Assembly (NCBI GenBank): GCA_964603455.1
Contig: CAZRVL010000073.1
Span: forward strand, 1-9,820
DNA: 9,820 nt
Direction: 5' to 3'
DNA from: Flemingiibacterium sp964603455
Lineage (GTDB): Bacteria > Bacillota > Clostridia > Oscillospirales > CAG-272
Each line of letters starts with the position of its first letter. The stretch's first letter is position 1. Under the pieces are notes generated by a model that was given only the letters and a program-made list of their open reading frames with translations, made no database searches and had not been told where the DNA came from. The translations under genes and the position numbers were made by a program. Positions 1 through 5,654 of the stretch are shown here, one piece after another.

Positions 1-1962
1 TGCCAATTCGTTTCGGGCAGACATCTGCCGCGATATGCGGTGCTCGTAAAGGCGTGTGAGATACTCGCCGAGGACACCTCGAAGGACGAACCGATCACGA
101 ACTCCGAGCGCGAAAGATTCTGTCCCAAGTGCGGACGACCCTTCGTGCGCGGAACGAACATATGCCCATACTGTCTCGACCACATGGAGGTCTACAAGAA
201 GCTCTTTGCGATGACCAAGGGTCTCAGACTTATGATGTGCTTCCCGTTCATCGTGGCGATATTCACGGTCATATTCCAGTTCGTTGTTCCGCAGATCCAA
301 AAGCTCGCGCTCAACAACTACATTTTGAACGAGGCGGCTCACGGCGATCAGAGCCAGATGACGCAGTTCGCGCTCATAGTTGTCGCTATCATCTCGCTCG
401 ACCTCTTCCACCGCGCTCTAAGCGTTTTGCAGAGCAGACTGTCGGCTATCACCGGTAACCGTTTCACGCTGATGATGCGTGCGTTGCTCTATGAGAAGAT
501 ACAGTCTCTCTCATTGTCGAGTATTCAGCGCAAATCGACCGGCGACCTTATGGGTCGTATCAACGGAGATGTCAACGTTGCGCAGGATTTCGTGGTAAAC
601 CAGCTGCCGAATCTGTTCATCCAGGTATTCTCGTTCCTGACCGGACTTATCGTCATGCTCGTTATAAGTCCGCTGATGGCATTGTTCGTATTCGTGCCGA
701 TACCCTTTGTCGTGTTCCTGATCTCGAAGTTCTGGGCATATGTCCAGCTCAGAAACCGCAGACTTTGGGTGCTCGGTCAGAGAACCAACCACCTTTTGCA
801 GGATATTTTGAACGGTATCCGTGTCGTAAAGTGCTTCGGACGCGAAAAGAGCGAGATCGAACGCTTCAAGGCATCGTCTGTCGCTCACGCCGAACAGAAT
901 GAGTCGAACGCGAAGATATTCGACACGATATTCCCGCTGCTCGGCTTCGCGATAAAGCTCGGAAGCTACTTCATACTTCTTTACGGAAACATATGCCTGT
1001 TCAAGGGAACTATGCAGGTCGGTACGCTCCATCAGATCAATTCGTATGCGAACATAATCTATTCGCCGCTGATGTACATAACCTTCATTCCGAGAAACAT
1101 CTCGAACTTCCTTACGAGCCTTTCGAAGATATTCGAGATCATCGAGGAGAATCCCGAGGTTCAGGATATAAGCCTTCCGCTCGATATACGTATCGAGGGC
1201 GAGGTCGATGTCAAGAACGTGACCTTCGGCTACGAGAGCTACAATCCGGTGCTTGAAAACGTTTCGTTCCACGTAAATCCCGGTGAGATGATCGGTATAG
1301 TCGGTCATTCGGGTTCGGGAAAGACGACTCTGATAAACCTTCTTATGCGTCTTTACGATGTCAACGAGGGTGCTATCGAGATCGACAACGTAAACCTCAA
1401 GGACATCTCGCAGAATGCGCTGCGTTCGCAGATCGGTATAGTTCTTCAGGAGACCTTCCTGTTCTCGGGAACTATCCGCGACAACATACGCTATGCCATG
1501 CCGCACGCGACCGATGAACAGGTCATAGCCGCCGCAAGGATCGCAAATGCGCATGATTTCATTCTAAATCTGCCGCAGGGCTACAACACGATAGTCGGTG
1601 AAAAGGGTTATTCGCTTTCGGGCGGTGAGCGTCAGCGCATAGCTATCGCACGTGCCGTCATACACAATCCGCGCATACTCATCCTCGATGAGGCTACCGC
1701 TGCGCTCGACACCGAGACCGAAAAGCTCATTCAGGATTCTCTGAACAAATTGACCGAGGGACGCACGGTATTTGCTATCGCACACCGTCTTTCGACTCTC
1801 AGAAATGCCGACAAGCTGCTCGTTCTCGACAAGGGCAGAGTCGCTGAGTTCGGCACTCACACAGAGCTGCTCGAAAACAAGGGCATTTACTACAAGCTCG
1901 TCATGGCTCAACGCAAGATGGCTCAGTCGGTCATCGATCAGCAGGGCATAAATGCCGGATAA
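1..1962 (+). CDS. ABC exporter half-transporter (membrane domain plus ATPase) with N-terminal Cys4 knuckle, 5'-partial
   Basis: The frame is open to the first base, so the true start lies upstream; the GTG at 40 lacks a Shine-Dalgarno site. Residues here are numbered from that GTG. A CPxC pair at 28/31 and a second at 42/45 form a zinc-ribbon-like knuckle. An exporter-type membrane domain follows (about 62-350), with hydrophobic segments near 64-85, 108-122, 190-230 and 295-350. The ATPase is complete: Walker A GHSGSGKTT at 422-430, Q-loop Gln470, signature LSGGE at 526-530, Walker B ILILDE ending Asp550-Glu551, D-loop, and H-loop His582. The catalytic Glu is kept, so the site should be active. 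As a half-transporter it must dimerise with itself or with an upstream partner. The substrate cannot be told: type IV exporters move lipids, peptides or drugs. The Cys4 knuckle is not part of a standard exporter. The gene ends at a strong terminator. Confidence 0.93.
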   Translation, partial: CQFVSGRHLPRYAVLVKACEILAEDTSKDEPITNSERERFCPKCGRPFVRGTNICPYCLDHMEVYKKLFAMTKGLRLMMCFPFIVAIFTVIFQFVVPQIQKLALNNYILNEAAHGDQSQMTQFALIVVAIISLDLFHRALSVLQSRLSAITGNRFTLMMRALLYEKIQSLSLSSIQRKSTGDLMGRINGDVNVAQDFVVNQLPNLFIQVFSFLTGLIVMLVISPLMALFVFVPIPFVVFLISKFWAYVQLRNRRLWVLGQRTNHLLQDILNGIRVVKCFGREKSEIERFKASSVAHAEQNESNAKIFDTIFPLLGFAIKLGSYFILLYGNICLFKGTMQVGTLHQINSYANIIYSPLMYITFIPRNISNFLTSLSKIFEIIEENPEVQDISLPLDIRIEGEVDVKNVTFGYESYNPVLENVSFHVNPGEMIGIVGHSGSGKTTLINLLMRLYDVNEGAIEIDNVNLKDISQNALRSQIGIVLQETFLFSGTIRDNIRYAMPHATDEQVIAAARIANAHDFILNLPQGYNTIVGEKGYSLSGGERQRIAIARAVIHNPRILILDEATAALDTETEKLIQDSLNKLTEGRTVFAIAHRLSTLRNADKLLVLDKGRVAEFGTHTELLENKGIYYKLVMAQRKMAQSVIDQQGINAG

Positions 1963-1978
1963 ATTTATTGATATTTTC

Positions 1979-2013
1979 GGAAAACATCCTACATATAGGG
2001 TGTTTTCCTTTAG
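1979..2013 (+). terminator. Intrinsic terminator of the ABC exporter gene
   Basis: A 12-bp stem (1979-1990 with 1997-2008, one T-G wobble) closes a 6-nt loop and is followed by TTT. It starts 17 nt after the exporter stop and ends just before the next reading frame, so that frame has no room for its own promoter. Confidence 0.8.
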
Positions 2014-2019
2014 GTGTGT

Positions 2020-2811
2020 ATGAGTATTTTTAATGGGGATATTATCATTTCGAGCATAGTGAGCGTGACGGCGGCTGAATCGCGCAAGGGGATGAGCTTT
2101 TTCTATTCGCGCTCACATCATGCACTCATTTACAAGGTCTCGGGGAAAATGCGCTGCTTTTTCGGAGAACGCGAGATAGAATTTTCGAGGAACGATATAG
2201 TTTACATTCCGAAGGGTCTGACCTACCGCTCGGAAGCGGTCGGCGAGCCGCTCGGTGAGTACATAATCATAAATTTCGACACTATCGGTGAATTTCCGAC
2301 CGATGAGATATTCGTTGCGCGCTTCGAGAATCATTCGAATCTATATTCGCTCTTTTCAAAATGCGCGGAGTAATGGCTGTTCAAGGATTCGGCGCATTTG
2401 TTCTCCTGCCGTTCGTATACCTACAAGATACTTGCGCTGATGGCTCGTGCGCTCGATGGCTCGGATGCCGAAACGCGACGGAAATTGCAGCCGGGACTTG
2501 AATTTATGCGCAGGCGGATAGACGACTGTTCGCTGACGGTCTTGCAGATGGCTGAGGCGGCATCGCTCTCCGAAAGCACCTTCAGAAAGCTCTTCAAGGA
2601 AGTATTTTTAGTCTCGCCGAGCCGCTACATAATGAGCGTTCGGATAGGACAGGCAAAGGAATTGCTCTGTTCGGACGGGGCTTCGGGCGAATACCTGACG
2701 GTCGCGGACGCAGCACGTGCGGTGGGCTTTGTCGATGCCGACAGCTTCTCACGAGCATTCAAGCGCGAGGTCGGAATGCCGCCGGGTGAGTGGGTCAGGA
2801 CACACATTTGA
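2020..2811 (+). pseudogene. AraC-family regulator interrupted by an in-frame TAA stop
   Basis: An N-terminal cupin-like half (2020-2370, with a typical YIPKG turn) and a C-terminal double helix-turn-helix (about 2500-2808) lie in the same frame, separated only by TAA at 2371-2373. Read through, the product would be about 263 residues, normal for an AraC regulator with a sugar-sensing cupin. The C-terminus shows both expected helices (SLTVLQMAEAASLSESTFRKL and the GFVDADSFSRAFKREVG stretch). ATG at 2020 has only a weak AGG; GTG at 2014 is an alternative directly after a TAG. There is no promoter or Shine-Dalgarno site for the second half, whose first start candidate is TTG at 2398. One base change (for example CAA to TAA) would explain the break. 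A fresh pseudogene is most likely; a sequence error or strain polymorphism is possible. No frameshifts are visible. Confidence 0.8.
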
Positions 2812-2853
2812 TGGAGCACAGATGAATATTTTGTGTTCGTTTTGTGAAAAGAC

Positions 2854-2882
2854 TTGATTTTTTCAGCCGAATGTGGTATAAT
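2854..2882 (+). promoter_or_regulatory. Sigma-A promoter of the EF-hand-like small protein
   Basis: TTGATT at 2854-2859, a 17-nt spacer and TATAAT at 2877-2882 preceded by an extended TGG. Transcription should start near 2889, leaving a leader of about 23 nt. Confidence 0.85.
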
Positions 2883-2911
2883 TGATACATAATAATTTTT
2901 GGAGGAACATC

Positions 2912-3187
2912 ATGGACATCAAAGCAAAGATCGAAGAGATCGTCAAAAAAATAACCGAGGACAAGTCGCTCCTCACCGAGTTCAAGTCCAACCCTATAAA
3001 GGTCGTTGAAAAGCTCATAGGAGTCGATCTTCCGGATGACAAGGTGAAGGCTATCGTTGAGGGAGTAAAGGCAAAGATCAATATCGACGATGTTAAAAAG
3101 CTGGTCGATTCGGACGGAGACGGCAAGCTCGATGCGGATGACGTAAAGTCGGCGGTATCGAAGCTTAAGGGACTCTTCAAGAAATAA
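2912..3187 (+). CDS. Small lysine/aspartate-rich protein with one EF-hand-like loop and leader-like helical N-terminus
   Basis: This gene encodes 91 residues. ATG at 2912 is chosen because GGAGGA at 2901-2906 lies 5 nt upstream and the promoter would start inside any longer frame. Residues 1-56 look like amphipathic helices, with a stretch SLLTEFKSNPIKVVEKLIG then V-D-LPDD (about 19-43). The order 'helix, NP, helix, hydrophobic-x-LP' recalls the Nif11/nitrile-hydratase-type leader fold of RiPP precursors. Residues 66-77 (DSDGDGKLDADD) fit an EF-hand or dockerin-type calcium loop with ligands at 1, 3, 5, 9 and 12, though position 12 is Asp, not Glu. There is no signal peptide, membrane segment, cysteine or double-glycine cleavage site, so it should be cytosolic. 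Similar short proteins are, as I recall, common in Ruminococcaceae, without known function. It is monocistronic, with a near-consensus promoter and a strong terminator, suggesting abundant expression. I do not assign a function. Confidence 0.88.
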   Translation: MDIKAKIEEIVKKITEDKSLLTEFKSNPIKVVEKLIGVDLPDDKVKAIVEGVKAKINIDDVKKLVDSDGDGKLDADDVKSAVSKLKGLFKK

Positions 3188-3188
3188 T

Positions 3189-3225
3189 AAAAAAGCTTCG
3201 GAGATTTATTCTTCGAAGCTTTTTT
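3189..3225. terminator. Bidirectional intrinsic terminator between convergent genes
   Basis: The stem 3189-3203 pairs with 3211-3225 (15 bp, one G-T wobble) around a 7-nt loop. It has a T-run on its 3' side and an A-run on its 5' side, so it can end transcripts from both the small protein gene and the minus-strand AraC gene, whose stop codon is 11 nt away. Confidence 0.9.
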
Positions 3226-3235
3226 GTACAAAAAA

Positions 3236-3967
3236 TCAAGTCTCAGTCCAACTCTTCGGGGAGATGCCGGTGTGCCTTTTGAAGATAGACGAGAACTGTG
3301 CGGAATCCGAAAATCCGCAGAGATATGCTATCTCGGTGCAGTTGTATTCGCCCGATCGCAGGAGCTTTTTTGCCTCATCTATCCGGCAGTTCATCTGGTA
3401 TTTTTTGGGAGAACAGCCGAATCTTTCCTTGAAGATGTGCTGAAAATAATCATAGCCGTAGCCGATCTCAGCGGCTATATCGGCTATTTTTATGTTTTCG
3501 CTGAAGTTCATTTTTATTCGGTTCGCGGCGTATTCGAGGTCGCGGATCGGAGTATCTTTGCTGTTCCACCGACCGATACGAAGCAGCAGCTCTTTCATCA
3601 AAAGGCTTTGCAGATCGCGGCTTTCTGGAGTCGGTCTTTGCTGCTCGGCATAGATCGCTTCGCATATTTTGAGTATTGTGCGGTCGGGTGTGTCGGTGAA
3701 TATTTCGCTCTCAAAATGCGCGTTCGTCTTGAATATACAGAAAAATACGATTCCATTGGCGGTGTGCTTTTCGCTGTGGAGGACATTCGGCGGGATGGTA
3801 ACGAAGCGTCCGGGCTTTATCTTATGTGTTTTGTTGTTTAAGACGAGTTCGCCCTCGCAGCTGATATAGTAGACAAATTCGTGCCATTTGTGTGAATTTT
3901 CCGCAACTGTCATACCGTCTGTCCGCGCATGGCGGTTTATCGTCATAAGCTCTGCTTCTGGTATCAT
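3236..3967 (-). CDS. AraC-family transcriptional regulator with N-terminal cupin
   Basis: This gene encodes 243 residues. The start is supported by AAGGAG (plus-strand 3977-3982) 9 nt before ATG. The N-terminal half (about 10-90) is a cupin with the usual histidines (HKWHE at 26-30, His64 after the IPPNVLH turn), which in this family senses a small ligand such as a sugar. The C-terminal half carries two helix-turn-helix motifs, about 160-183 (IADIAAEIGYGYDYFQHIF) and 209-233 (TEIAYLCGFSDSAQFSSIF), ending in the standard SPKSW. It is divergent from the nucleoside hydrolase gene with 163 nt between them. That arrangement suggests it controls that gene and perhaps itself, which is an inference. 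The specific ligand is unknown. It is intact, unlike the AraC-type gene at 2020-2811. Confidence 0.92.
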   Translation of the reverse strand: MIPEAELMTINRHARTDGMTVAENSHKWHEFVYYISCEGELVLNNKTHKIKPGRFVTIPPNVLHSEKHTANGIVFFCIFKTNAHFESEIFTDTPDRTILKICEAIYAEQQRPTPESRDLQSLLMKELLLRIGRWNSKDTPIRDLEYAANRIKMNFSENIKIADIAAEIGYGYDYFQHIFKERFGCSPKKYQMNCRIDEAKKLLRSGEYNCTEIAYLCGFSDSAQFSSIFKRHTGISPKSWTET

Positions 3968-3994
3968 TTATCACGGCTCCTTTCTTTAAATATC

Positions 3995-4023
3995 ATTATA
4001 CCACATTTTGTTTGATCTGTAAA
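3995..4023 (-). promoter_or_regulatory. Sigma-A promoter of the minus-strand AraC gene
   Basis: On the minus strand, TTTACA (4018-4023) and TATAAT (3995-4000) are separated by 17 nt, with a TGG extension before the -10. Start of transcription is expected near 3988, leaving about 20 nt before the ATG and including the Shine-Dalgarno site. Confidence 0.82.
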
Positions 4024-4045
4024 GCCGATTCATACAAAAAATTAT

Positions 4046-4108
4046 CGAAAATATAATAGTTTTATTTTGACATATGGTGTATAATAAACTTGTTCGATAC
4101 GAAAATAT
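4046..4108. promoter_or_regulatory. Possible operator pair and -10 box upstream of the nucleoside hydrolase
   Basis: CGAAAATAT occurs as a direct repeat at 4046-4054 and 4100-4108, 54 bp apart, bracketing a TATAAT at 4080-4085. The second copy also sits in the near-palindrome CGAAAATATTTTTCG (4100-4114). No -35 box lies at correct spacing from this -10, as expected of an activator-dependent promoter. AraC-type activators often bind direct repeats next to a weak -35, so these are candidate sites for the divergent regulator. The sequence is AT-rich and the repeat short, so chance is possible. Confidence 0.35.
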
Positions 4109-4130
4109 TTTTCGAAAGGAAGTTATATAA

Positions 4131-5048
4131 ATGAACGATATTGAAATGGTAAAAATGCTCGAAAGACCCGAAGGGGTCATCGACATGGTGCTCGACACCG
4201 ACGCATACAATGAGATCGATGATCAGTTTGCGATAGCATACGCCATAAAGTCGCCCGACAGAGTGAACTTGAAGGCATTATACGCTGCGCCTTTTCACAA
4301 CGGCCGGTCGTCAGGTCCGCGTGACGGAATGGAGAAGAGCTATGACGAGATCCTGAAGATCGTTTCGCTTGCGGGGCGTGAGGATCTGAGATCCGTGACC
4401 TTCCGCGGCTCGATCGAATATCTTCGTGACGAGAAGACACCGGTCGAATCCGAGGCAATGCGCGATCTTATCGAGCGTGCGCGTGGATATTCGCACGAAA
4501 AGCCGCTGTATGTTGCGGCAATAGGCGCGATCACGAATGTAGCATCGGCTGTGATCGCCGCGCCCGACATAATCGACAAGATCGTCATCGTCTGGCTCGG
4601 AGGACACGCGCACAACTGGCGGAACACACGTGAGTTCAATATGTTCCAGGACGTAGCGGCGGCGCGAGTGATATTCGGTTGCGGTGCGGCGGTCGTGCAG
4701 CTGCCCTGCATGGGGGTCGTCAGCTCGTTCTACACGACAAAGCCCGAGCTTGAATACTGGCTGATGGACAAGAATCCGCTCGCCGACTACCTTGCAAGGA
4801 ACACTATTGCCGAGGCGGAATCGTATGCTTCTGGGCGCGTTTGGAGCAGAGTTATCTGGGACGTTACGACTATCGCGTGGCTTGTAGACCGCGGAGAGAA
4901 CTTTACGATGTCCGAGCTCAAGCATTCGCCGATACCCGAATACGATGACAGATATGCGTTCGATGAGGGCAGGCATTTCATGCGGTATGTCTCGCACATA
5001 AACCGCGATGCGCTGATGAACGATCTGTTCAAGAGACTTACGAAATAA
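4131..5048 (+). CDS. Inosine/uridine-type nucleoside hydrolase
   Basis: This gene encodes 305 residues, normal for the family, which cleaves the N-glycosidic bond of ribonucleosides using a bound calcium ion. The metal site is readable. N-terminal DTDAYNEIDDQ (22-32) supplies Asp22, Asp24, Asp30 and Asp31; the spacing is two residues longer than the classic DxDPGxDD, a variant I recall from a Clostridia/Proteobacteria subfamily. GAITNVASA is at 132-140, Asn162 and the EFN motif (168-170) fit ribose binding, Asp174 follows in QDVAAA, and Asp244 in IWDVT matches the C-terminal metal Asp. The start has AAGGAAG about 8 nt upstream. No signal peptide is seen, so it should be cytosolic and serve nucleoside salvage. 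Substrate preference cannot be read. It is divergent from an AraC regulator, has no cotranscribed transporter, and ends at a terminator. Confidence 0.9.
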   Translation: MNDIEMVKMLERPEGVIDMVLDTDAYNEIDDQFAIAYAIKSPDRVNLKALYAAPFHNGRSSGPRDGMEKSYDEILKIVSLAGREDLRSVTFRGSIEYLRDEKTPVESEAMRDLIERARGYSHEKPLYVAAIGAITNVASAVIAAPDIIDKIVIVWLGGHAHNWRNTREFNMFQDVAAARVIFGCGAAVVQLPCMGVVSSFYTTKPELEYWLMDKNPLADYLARNTIAEAESYASGRVWSRVIWDVTTIAWLVDRGENFTMSELKHSPIPEYDDRYAFDEGRHFMRYVSHINRDALMNDLFKRLTK

Positions 5049-5053
5049 GAAAT

Positions 5054-5090
5054 GACCTACGGGGCTTTAATGCTCTGTAGGTCGATTTTT
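5054..5090 (+). terminator. Intrinsic terminator of the nucleoside hydrolase gene
   Basis: Stem 5054-5065 pairs with 5072-5083 (12 bp, two G-T wobbles) around a 6-nt loop, then GATTTTT. It begins 6 nt after the stop codon. Confidence 0.88.
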
Positions 5091-5152
5091 GGTGCGGAAA
5101 ACATTTGAAAAGTGTAAGCGTAACAACAGTTTCTATTTTTTAGTTAAGAAGC

Positions 5153-5188
5153 AAATAAATAAAAATCCCACGCAGATGCGTGGGATTT
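5153..5188 (-). terminator. Intrinsic terminator of tRNA-Gln
   Basis: A perfect 12-bp inverted repeat (5163-5174 and 5177-5188) is followed, on the minus strand, by TTTTTATTTATTTG. It starts on the last base of the encoded CCA, an unusually tight junction. There is no T-run on the plus-strand side, so it works only for the minus strand. The 60 nt to its left (5091-5152) show nothing recognisable. Confidence 0.85.
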
Positions 5189-5263
5189 GGCAGGGATAGC
5201 TGGACTCGAACCGTCGAATGCAGGAGTCAAAGTCCTGTGCCTTACCGACTTGGCGATACCCCT
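5188..5263 (-). tRNA. tRNA-Gln (anticodon TTG), CCA encoded
   Basis: The cloverleaf can be folded by eye on the minus strand. The acceptor stem AGGGGTA/TATCCCT is 7 bp with one G-T pair. The D-arm has a GCC/GGC stem. The anticodon stem CAGGA/TCCTG carries loop CTTTGAC, giving TTG, which reads glutamine CAA. The variable loop is 5 nt, the discriminator is G, and CCA is encoded at the 3' end. The TTCGAGT loop is normal, but the T-stem GACGG/CCAGC has two adjacent mismatches (positions 50-64 and 51-63), where a normal tRNA-Gln would have, for example, GCTGG or GTTGG. The gene has its own consensus promoter and terminator, so it looks expressed. It may be a functional variant, or a copy beginning to decay. 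Confidence 0.93.
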
Positions 5264-5273
5264 GTACCTAAAT

Positions 5274-5302
5274 ATTATACCATATTTTTCTCCGCTTGTC
5301 AA
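5274..5302 (-). promoter_or_regulatory. Sigma-A promoter of tRNA-Gln
   Basis: On the minus strand, TTGACA (5297-5302), a 17-nt spacer and TATAAT (5274-5279) with a TGG extension: essentially full consensus, as expected for a tRNA. Transcription would start near 5267, a few bases before the mature 5' end. Confidence 0.9.
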
Positions 5303-5340
5303 GTACTTTTAAAATTTTTTTGATTTTTTTGTATTCCTAC

Positions 5341-5369
5341 TTGACATTTAGGGACTTTTGTGATATAAT
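5341..5369 (+). promoter_or_regulatory. Sigma-A promoter of the SCIFF locus
   Basis: TTGACA at 5341-5346, 17 nt, then TATAAT at 5364-5369; consensus at both boxes. It drives scfA and probably scfB and the decarboxylase-like gene. The leader of about 63 nt contains a small hairpin (5388-5393 with 5397-5402, 6 bp, 3-nt loop) with no T-run, of unknown role. The -35 box mirrors that of the divergent tRNA promoter. Confidence 0.9.
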
Positions 5370-5438
5370 ACTATATAGGAATTTGTTGTCCGAGTTTCGG
5401 ACTTCACCGAATAATCACAGAAACGGAGATGTTCTATA

Positions 5439-5585
5439 ATGGCTAGAATCAAGACCATTGAGACTCGCGATCTCTGCAAGAGCGCGAAGAAGGGCGGATG
5501 CGGTGAGTGCCAGACTTCCTGCCAGTCTGCTTGCAAGACCAGCTGCGGTGTCGCTAACCAGAAGTGCGAAAACAAGAATAAGTAA
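5439..5585 (+). CDS. scfA: SCIFF ranthipeptide precursor (six cysteines in forty-five residues)
   Basis: This gene encodes 48 residues, too short for most gene callers. ATG at 5439 is preceded by GGAG at 5425-5428, a longish 10-nt spacing. The centre matches the SCIFF family pattern strongly: KKGGCGECQTSCQSACKTSC, then NQKCEN. Cysteines are at 13, 21, 24, 28, 32, 36 and 43, so one more than the eponymous six; Cys13 lies in the N-terminal leader part. The residue after Cys36 is Gly37, where the family usually, as I recall, has Thr, the mapped thioether acceptor in the thermophilic CteA. The precursor is modified by the radical SAM enzyme encoded next, which forms Cys-to-residue thioethers. The biological role is not established; a signalling role has been proposed. 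No dedicated protease or exporter is adjacent. A strong promoter implies high precursor levels. Confidence 0.95.
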   Translation: MARIKTIETRDLCKSAKKGGCGECQTSCQSACKTSCGVANQKCENKNK

Positions 5586-5612
5586 TTATTTTTGTAAAAA
5601 TCGATGAGAGCT

Positions 5613-5635
5613 GCCGCCTTTTAGGCGGCTGTTTT
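5613..5635 (+). terminator. Possible attenuator hairpin between scfA and scfB
   Basis: GCCGCCT (5613-5619) pairs with AGGCGGC (5623-5629) across a 3-nt loop, or as 6 bp with a 5-nt loop, then TGTTTTCG. The T-tract is short and interrupted, so it would be a leaky terminator or an mRNA-stabilising hairpin. Either would give more precursor than maturase message, which suits a substrate-enzyme pair. Confidence 0.5.
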
Positions 5636-5654
5636 CGTATTAAAGGAGTTTTTT

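Noticed and set aside
40..42. GTG at 40 as the real start of the ABC exporter gene
   Set aside because: The frame is open to base 1, there is no Shine-Dalgarno site, and the reading upstream looks coding, so the gene most likely begins outside the window.
511..1554. Long open frame on the minus strand inside the exporter gene
   Set aside because: It is the antisense of a highly conserved ABC domain, has no recognisable motif and no ribosome binding site.
2882..2911. TTG at 2882 as an earlier start of the EF-hand-like small protein
   Set aside because: It overlaps the -10 box and precedes the predicted transcript start; ATG at 2912 has the strong ribosome site.
3224..3841. Open frame of about 205 codons on the plus strand, antisense to the AraC gene
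   Set aside because: The minus-strand frame has clear cupin and helix-turn-helix motifs with promoter and Shine-Dalgarno site; the plus frame has none and begins inside a terminator.
4067..4085. TTGACA (4067-4072) plus TATAAT (4080-4085) as a promoter
   Set aside because: The spacer is only 7 nt, too short for sigma-A; kept only as a possible -10 box.
4311..4997. Open frame on the minus strand across the nucleoside hydrolase
   Set aside because: Shadow of a gene with intact catalytic motifs; Arg/His-rich composition typical of an antisense frame.
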